Positions 59,306 through 64,000 of a DNA stretch of 64,000 nucleotides are shown piece by piece. Numbering within the stretch: the stretch's first letter is position 1; each line of letters opens with the position of its first letter. Position numbers and translations under genes: made by a program. Origin of the DNA: Myxococcus qinghaiensis (GTDB lineage: Bacteria > Myxococcota > Myxococcia > Myxococcales > Myxococcaceae); assembly GCF_024198215.1 (NCBI RefSeq), contig NZ_JAKCFA010000003.1:1-64000 (forward strand), read 5' to 3'. The notes under the pieces are model-generated. The model worked only from the letters and a program-made list of their open reading frames with translations. It searched no databases and was not told the DNA's origin.

Positions 59306-62101
59306 ATGAAGACGACTCTCCTCCGGGGCAGCGCGCTGCTGCTGCTCGCGCTCGTCGCGGCGCTCCCCGTGTCCGCCCTCGCCGCCGGCCAGAACTACGG
59401 CCGCATGGCCGGCTACGTCTATGACCCGACGGGCGCGCCGCTCGCCGAGGTGCCCCTCACCGTGACGGGCCCCGCGCTGCTGCAGCCCCAGTCGCGCACC
59501 AGCGGCGAGGACGGCCGCTTCGAGTTCGACACCCTGCCTCCGGGCGAGGGCTACGTCCTGGAGGTCAACGTCCCGGGCTTCGCCCCCATCAAGAAGGGGG
59601 GCATCACCGTCCTGCTGGGCCAAGCCACGCAGGTGGACGTGAAGCTGGAGGTGTTCACCGAGCAGACGGCGGTGGCCACCTACGAAATCGTCGAGAAGGT
59701 CAACCCCATCATCAACCCGGACTCCGCGCAGATGGGCGCGGTGATGAACGCGGAGAAGGCGGCCACCTCGCCCGTCTTCACGCAGGTGCAGGCCATGCCC
59801 CAGCTCGTCGCGGGCGTGGGCAACGGCAACGCGCCCAGCCTGCGCGCCGGCCTGTCGCGCTACGGCAAGTTCTTCATCGACGGCATGGACACGTCCGACG
59901 TGGTGGACGGCAGCATCAGCTCGCCGATGAGCTTCTACGCGGTGGAGAACTTCGAGGTCATGACCGGCGGCCTGGACGCCCAGTACAACTCGCTGGGCCT
60001 CATCCAGAACGTCGTCAGCAAGAGCGGCTCCAACAAGTTCACCTACGACGTGACGATGATTCTCTCGCCGGCGTGGGCCAACGCGAAGTACCGGGGCGCG
60101 GCCAACCAGAACCCCAACGTGGCCAACTACACGCAGAACGAGGTGCCGCTGTCCGAGACGGCCTTCTACAGCCCGCTGGTGGGCGTGGGCGGCCCCATCA
60201 TCAAGGACAAGCTGTGGTTCTACGTCTCCGGCCAGTGGAACTTCTCCAAGCGCGACACGCCGCTGGGTGAGGAGAGCCGCACGTCCGACACGCAGACGCG
60301 CCTGGCCCGCCTGAAGCTCACCTGGCAGCCCACGCCGAAGGACCGCCTGTCCCTGGCGTTCAACTACGACAACAACACCATCACCAACCAGGTCGGCACG
60401 ACGTTCGTCACGCCGGAGGCGGAGACGCAGGTCGACCGCGGCGGTTTCTTCGCCATCGTCAACTACGACCGCAGCATCTCCGACAACGTCCTCTTCCAGC
60501 TCCAGACGGGCACCACCTACAAGGACATCTGGCAGGGGCCCATGGACGAGGACTCGCAGGAGATCGCCCACATCTACAACAGCATCACGTACCGGAACGC
60601 GGGCTCGCTGCGCAACGAGGTGGGCAACCTCGTGACGGAGAAGCGCATGCGCTACCAGTTCGACCCCACGCTGCTCTTCAAGCTCAAGAACCACCAGATG
60701 AAGGCGGGTCTGCAGTTCAGCTACCTGAGCGGCAACAAGACGGCGCAGGTGATTGGCAACCAGCGCTTCAATGACCGCAACGGCGAGTGCAACCCCGAGG
60801 ACCCGGCGACCTTCGCGTTCTGCAACGAGCGCCTGGACTTCTACAACACCGACGGCGTGCAGGCCCCGCTGACCACGGAGGCCGGCACCCTCATCTCCAG
60901 CGCCTTCCTCCAGGACCGCTGGAACGTCAACCGCCACCTCACGCTGGTCGCGGGTCTCCGCGCGGACGTGGGCCGCCTGTACGGCGACGACAACCTGTTC
61001 ATCACCAACCTGGTGGGCGTGGGCCCGCGTCTGTCCGCCACGTACGACATGTTCGGCACCCGCACCACCCTCATCAAGGCGCACTACGGCCGCTCCAATG
61101 AAGTGGGCGACGTCTTCATCGCGCAGCACGCCAACCCGGAGCTGACCACGGTGCGGTCCACCTTCGCCGGTGGCGCCTTCGCGGACTGTGGACCCGACAC
61201 CACGGGCAACCCCCAGTGCAGCGTGTCGGGTGGGGCCTCCGGCCGCTACTTCGACAAGACGAGCCACACGCCGCCGCACGTGGACGAGCTCGCGCTCGGC
61301 CTGCACCACGCCATCACCGAGGGCTCCGTCATCGGCCTGGACCTCACCTACCGCAAGTACTCCAACATGTGGGTAGACGAGGAGATGAACCGCATCTGGG
61401 ACCCGTCCGGTCAGCGGGTGGTCGGCTACGTGGATGGCGTGAATCACACCATCGTGAAGATCCACAACCCGGATGACGCCTGGCGCGACTACAAGGGCAT
61501 GGACCTGTGGGCGCAGGGCAAGACGGGCCCGTGGGACCTGCTCGCCAGCTACACCCTGGCGTACAGCAACGGCACGGTGGGTGACTACTTCGACGGCTAC
61601 GGCGTGAATCCGCGCTTCAAGCGCTTCTTCGAGGGCCCGTCGCCGGAGGACATCCGCCACACCCTCAAGGGCGCCATCGGGTACACCACCCAGTTCGGCC
61701 TCGATTTCGGCGTGCGGTTCAACTACCGCACCGGCGCGCCCATGTGGATGTTCACCGAGGGCACCGTGGACCGGCAGCGCATCGCTCGTTCGGACCGCGG
61801 CACCGGCCACGCTGCCAACACCAACACCGGCCTGCCGGACTTCAACGACCCGTCGGCCGTCTCCGAGCTGCGCCAGCCGAGCCAGTTCCTGTTCGATGTC
61901 CAGGCCCGGTATGACCTGAACCGCATCGTGAAGACGAAGGAGACCAAGATGGAGCTCACGCTCATCATGTTCAACGTGCTGAACAACAGCGACGTCACCT
62001 TCGTGCAGGAGCAGTACCGCCCCACGAACAACCGCTTCGGCACGGCGACCAGCCGCCGCAGCCCGATGCAGGCCGAGCTGCTGCTGCGCGTGCGCAACTA
62101 G
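59306..62101 (+). CDS. TonB-dependent outer-membrane receptor with carboxypeptidase-regulatory-like N-terminal domain
   Basis: The 931-residue protein is read from ATG 59306, where the signal peptide starts (LLLLALVAALPVSALA); GTG 59273 is possible. Residues about 25-110 are a carboxypeptidase-regulatory-like beta-sandwich (GYVYDPTGAPLAEVPLTV, FDTLPPGEGYVLEVN). A plug domain follows (KFFIDGMDTSDVVDG, then VMTGGLDAQYNSLG). The rest is a 22-stranded barrel, with aromatic-rich strands ending in ELLLRVRN. The first domain is typical of SusC/OmpA-like receptors. It probably imports a carbohydrate or peptide. A perfect terminator follows the stop. Confidence 0.85.
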   Translation: MKTTLLRGSALLLLALVAALPVSALAAGQNYGRMAGYVYDPTGAPLAEVPLTVTGPALLQPQSRTSGEDGRFEFDTLPPGEGYVLEVNVPGFAPIKKGGITVLLGQATQVDVKLEVFTEQTAVATYEIVEKVNPIINPDSAQMGAVMNAEKAATSPVFTQVQAMPQLVAGVGNGNAPSLRAGLSRYGKFFIDGMDTSDVVDGSISSPMSFYAVENFEVMTGGLDAQYNSLGLIQNVVSKSGSNKFTYDVTMILSPAWANAKYRGAANQNPNVANYTQNEVPLSETAFYSPLVGVGGPIIKDKLWFYVSGQWNFSKRDTPLGEESRTSDTQTRLARLKLTWQPTPKDRLSLAFNYDNNTITNQVGTTFVTPEAETQVDRGGFFAIVNYDRSISDNVLFQLQTGTTYKDIWQGPMDEDSQEIAHIYNSITYRNAGSLRNEVGNLVTEKRMRYQFDPTLLFKLKNHQMKAGLQFSYLSGNKTAQVIGNQRFNDRNGECNPEDPATFAFCNERLDFYNTDGVQAPLTTEAGTLISSAFLQDRWNVNRHLTLVAGLRADVGRLYGDDNLFITNLVGVGPRLSATYDMFGTRTTLIKAHYGRSNEVGDVFIAQHANPELTTVRSTFAGGAFADCGPDTTGNPQCSVSGGASGRYFDKTSHTPPHVDELALGLHHAITEGSVIGLDLTYRKYSNMWVDEEMNRIWDPSGQRVVGYVDGVNHTIVKIHNPDDAWRDYKGMDLWAQGKTGPWDLLASYTLAYSNGTVGDYFDGYGVNPRFKRFFEGPSPEDIRHTLKGAIGYTTQFGLDFGVRFNYRTGAPMWMFTEGTVDRQRIARSDRGTGHAANTNTGLPDFNDPSAVSELRQPSQFLFDVQARYDLNRIVKTKETKMELTLIMFNVLNNSDVTFVQEQYRPTNNRFGTATSRRSPMQAELLLRVRN

Positions 62102-62119
62102 CCACACCCACGCACGTGG

Positions 62120-62162
62120 GGGCCCTCGCTTCCGGAAGTCTGACGGACGGAAGCGAGGGCCC
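62120..62162 (+). terminator. Rho-independent terminator after TonB-dependent receptor
   Basis: Perfect 15-bp stem (62120-62134 with 62148-62162, GGGCCCTCGCTTCCG type) and 13-nt loop, followed by TTGAATCT. It lies 19 bp after the receptor stop codon. This is the strongest hairpin of the window. Confidence 0.85.
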
Positions 62163-62197
62163 TTGAATCTGGCGGGGTCGACGTTCTAGACGGGCAT

Positions 62198-64000
62198 GTG
62201 CCTTCCGCCCTCCGTCCCTTCCGCCTCGGGCTGCTGTCCGCCCTCCTCGCCGCCTGCGCCTCCCCTCCTCCGCCCGTGCCGGAGGCCGCCGCCGTGGCGC
62301 CCCCGCCCGCGAGCGAGGCGAAGGCCGCGCCGGAGCCCCTGCGCATCTCCATGGTGGGGACCAACGACCTGCACGGCTGGGTGATGCCCTCCAAGGCCAC
62401 GCTGCCGGATGGCACCAGCGTGGAGCAGGGCGGGCTGGCGACGCTCGCGGGCTACCTGTCCATCCTGCGCGCGGAGAACCCGGACGGCGTGCTGCTGCTG
62501 GATGGAGGAGACCTCTTCCAGGGCACGCTCGCCTCCAACCTCACCGAGGGCGAGGTGGTCATCGGCGCGATGAACGCGCTCAAGTATGACGCCTCGGCGC
62601 TCGGCAACCACGAGTTCGACTACGGGCCCGTGGGGCCGCGCTCGGTGGCGCTCGAAGGAGATGACCCGTTCGGCGCGCTCAAGGCGCGAATCCAGCAGGC
62701 GCGCTTCCCGGTGCTCGGGTTCAACGTCACCGACAGCCAGACGGGCGTGGCTCCCACCTGGCTGGGCAACGAGGGCACGCTGCTGGTGGAGCGGCGCGGG
62801 GTGCGCATCGGCATCCTCGGGCTGGCCACGCCTCACACGCCGCAGGTGACGAATCCGGTGAATGTGGCGAGCCTGCGCTTCGCGCCCCTGGAAGAGTCGG
62901 CGCTCGCGGCGGCGAAGTCCCTGCGCGCGCGCGGGGCCGAGGTGGTGGTCGCGGTGGCGCACGCGGGCGCGGTGTGCAAGCGCGGGGACAACCCTCGCGA
63001 CGCGTCGTCCTGCGACCGGGGGGACAGCGAGATTGTCGAGCTGCTGGAGACGCTGCCGGAGGGGACGCTGGACGCGGTGGTGGCCGGGCACACGCACCAG
63101 CCCGTGGGCCACTTCATCAAGGGCACGCCGGTCATCGAGACGTCGGGGCGGGGCCGCGCGTTCGGGCTGGTGGAAATCTTCGTGGACCCGGTGACGCGCA
63201 AGGTGCTCCCCGAGCGGACGCTGCTGCAGGGCTCCATCCCGGTGTGCGCGCGCATGGACGCGACGCTGGGCACGTGTGACGAGCGGAAGCTGAAGGCGGC
63301 GAAGGGCCTCCAACTCGTCCCCGCGACGTTCCGTGGGAGCGCGGTGGTGGCCGACGCGACGCTGGAGGCACAGCTCACCGAGGCGTTCGCCCGCGTGGAA
63401 GTGGAGCAGAAGCGCTCGCTGGGTGTGCGAGTGCCGGCGGCGCTCACGCGCAACTACGACGCGGAGAGCGCGCTTGGAAACGTGCTGGCGGATGCGCTGC
63501 GCGCGGTCTCCATGACGGACGTGGCCCTGCTCAACAGCGGCGGCCTGCGCGCGGACCTGCCGGCGGGTGACCTCACCTACGGCGCGGTCTACGAGGTGCT
63601 TCCCTTCGACAACACCCTCGCCGTCCTCACCCTGTCGACGGCGGAGCTGAAGCGGCTGCTGGAGGCGGGCTATGGACGCAAGGGCACCATCCAGGTATCG
63701 GGGCTGAAGGTGAAGGTCGAGCAGTGCAACGGCGTGCCCCGGCTCGCCTCCGTCACCCTGCCGAACGGCAAGCCGCTTCCGGCCAGCAAGCGCTTCCGCG
63801 TGGCCATGCCGGACTTCCTGGCGCGCGGGGGTGGCGGACTGGAGGACGTGCTCAAGACACTGCCGCCCGCGAGCATCGACCTGGGTGAGAAGCAGGCGCT
63901 GACCTTGCGCGACGCGCTCGTCGAGCACTGGAAGACGCAGAAGAAGCCGCTGGTGGCACCGGCACCCGGCCGCCTCCAGCACGTCACCGCGACGGCCGGC
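62198..64000 (+). CDS. 5'-nucleotidase/UshA-type metallophosphatase lipoprotein (3' end outside window)
   Basis: The frame starts at GTG 62198 and remains open to the window end: 601 residues. The lipobox LLAAC gives Cys20. The metallophosphatase half holds GTNDLHGW (Asp57, His59), DGGDLFQG, GNHEFDYG and VVAGHTHQPVG, the five usual metal-binding blocks. The 5'-nucleotidase C-terminal half has NYDAESALGNVLADAL, LLNSGGLRADL, YEVLPFDNTLAVL and FLARGGGGL. It hydrolyses nucleotides outside the cytoplasm so nucleosides can be used. It is just past the receptor terminator, so it is a separate unit. Confidence 0.9.
   Translation, partial: MPSALRPFRLGLLSALLAACASPPPPVPEAAAVAPPPASEAKAAPEPLRISMVGTNDLHGWVMPSKATLPDGTSVEQGGLATLAGYLSILRAENPDGVLLLDGGDLFQGTLASNLTEGEVVIGAMNALKYDASALGNHEFDYGPVGPRSVALEGDDPFGALKARIQQARFPVLGFNVTDSQTGVAPTWLGNEGTLLVERRGVRIGILGLATPHTPQVTNPVNVASLRFAPLEESALAAAKSLRARGAEVVVAVAHAGAVCKRGDNPRDASSCDRGDSEIVELLETLPEGTLDAVVAGHTHQPVGHFIKGTPVIETSGRGRAFGLVEIFVDPVTRKVLPERTLLQGSIPVCARMDATLGTCDERKLKAAKGLQLVPATFRGSAVVADATLEAQLTEAFARVEVEQKRSLGVRVPAALTRNYDAESALGNVLADALRAVSMTDVALLNSGGLRADLPAGDLTYGAVYEVLPFDNTLAVLTLSTAELKRLLEAGYGRKGTIQVSGLKVKVEQCNGVPRLASVTLPNGKPLPASKRFRVAMPDFLARGGGGLEDVLKTLPPASIDLGEKQALTLRDALVEHWKTQKKPLVAPAPGRLQHVTATAG

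Noticed and set aside
59174-62107. 977-residue open frame antisense to the TonB-dependent receptor
   Set aside because: It lies wholly opposite a gene with signal peptide, plug and barrel motifs, is rich in Arg/His/Val/Ala without domain patterns, and results from high GC at third positions.
62186-63982. 598-residue open frame antisense to the 5'-nucleotidase
   Set aside because: It is a shadow of a gene with all metallophosphatase motifs; composition is Arg/Leu/His-rich and no motif is seen.

Overview
This window reads as a chromosomal segment of a predatory delta-proteobacterium of the Myxococcaceae (Myxococcus/Corallococcus/Pyxidicoccus type). The evidence is very high GC with strong third-position GC bias, many lipoproteins and Cys-rich secreted proteins, myxobacterial repeat types (DUF4215 CDDGN repeats, CGDGxC repeats, a fibro-slime domain, RCC1 propellers), an ECF sigma/anti-sigma/caspase operon, and eukaryote-like effector domains. 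This assignment is inferred from gene content; no rRNA or other taxonomic marker is present. I saw no tRNA, rRNA or CRISPR array.

Layout. Positions 1-1130 are a scar of gene fragments: an unidentified C-terminus, an IS3-type OrfA remnant, a CPBP protease tail and a gutted alpha/beta hydrolase. Positions 1.3-7.7 kb hold a lipoprotein alpha/beta hydrolase, a small Cys-rich lipoprotein, a membrane-anchored trypsin-like protease, a DUF1697 protein and a secreted beta-helix protein. Positions 7.7-11.7 kb are a four-gene overlapping minus-strand operon: ECF sigma factor, DUF4384 anti-sigma factor, caspase/beta-barrel protein and beta-helix lipoprotein. Positions 12-19.7 kb hold small secreted proteins, a possible CNF-like deamidase, a nitroreductase, a lipase with a DAG-rich linker and a Ulp1-type (C48) cysteine protease facing it. 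Positions 19.7-29 kb hold a METTL25-like methyltransferase, an M11-like metalloprotease, a DUF3060 protein, a 14-repeat RCC1 protein and a phospholipase D.

Positions 29-34 kb are a metabolic/regulatory block: alpha/beta hydrolase, GFA-like protein, two TetR repressors with visible palindromic operators, an aldo-keto reductase and a VOC protein. Positions 34.4-37 kb contain a GH17-GT2 glucan synthase-like gene interrupted by one in-frame TGA. Positions 37-43 kb hold an AraC regulator, a secreted S1 protease, a lipoprotein and a coiled-coil protein. Positions 43.4-47.9 kb are the most striking part: a two-gene operon encoding a GHSRG lipase-like protein and a 1079-residue fusion of a two-HKD phospholipase D with a C-terminal Ulp1-like cysteine protease.

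Positions 48.3-56.3 kb hold a fibro-slime lipoprotein, a YfhO-type membrane protein, Cys-repeat lipoproteins and a possible secreted toxin/partner pair. Positions 57.4-62.1 kb are a TonB / lipoprotein / TonB-dependent receptor transport unit ending in a perfect terminator. A 5'-nucleotidase lipoprotein runs off the right end.

The recurring theme is attack on other cells: two Ulp1-type proteases, each next to a lipase-like protein, two PLDs, several secreted proteases and a CNF-like candidate. No secretion apparatus is encoded in the window, so the delivery route is unknown.
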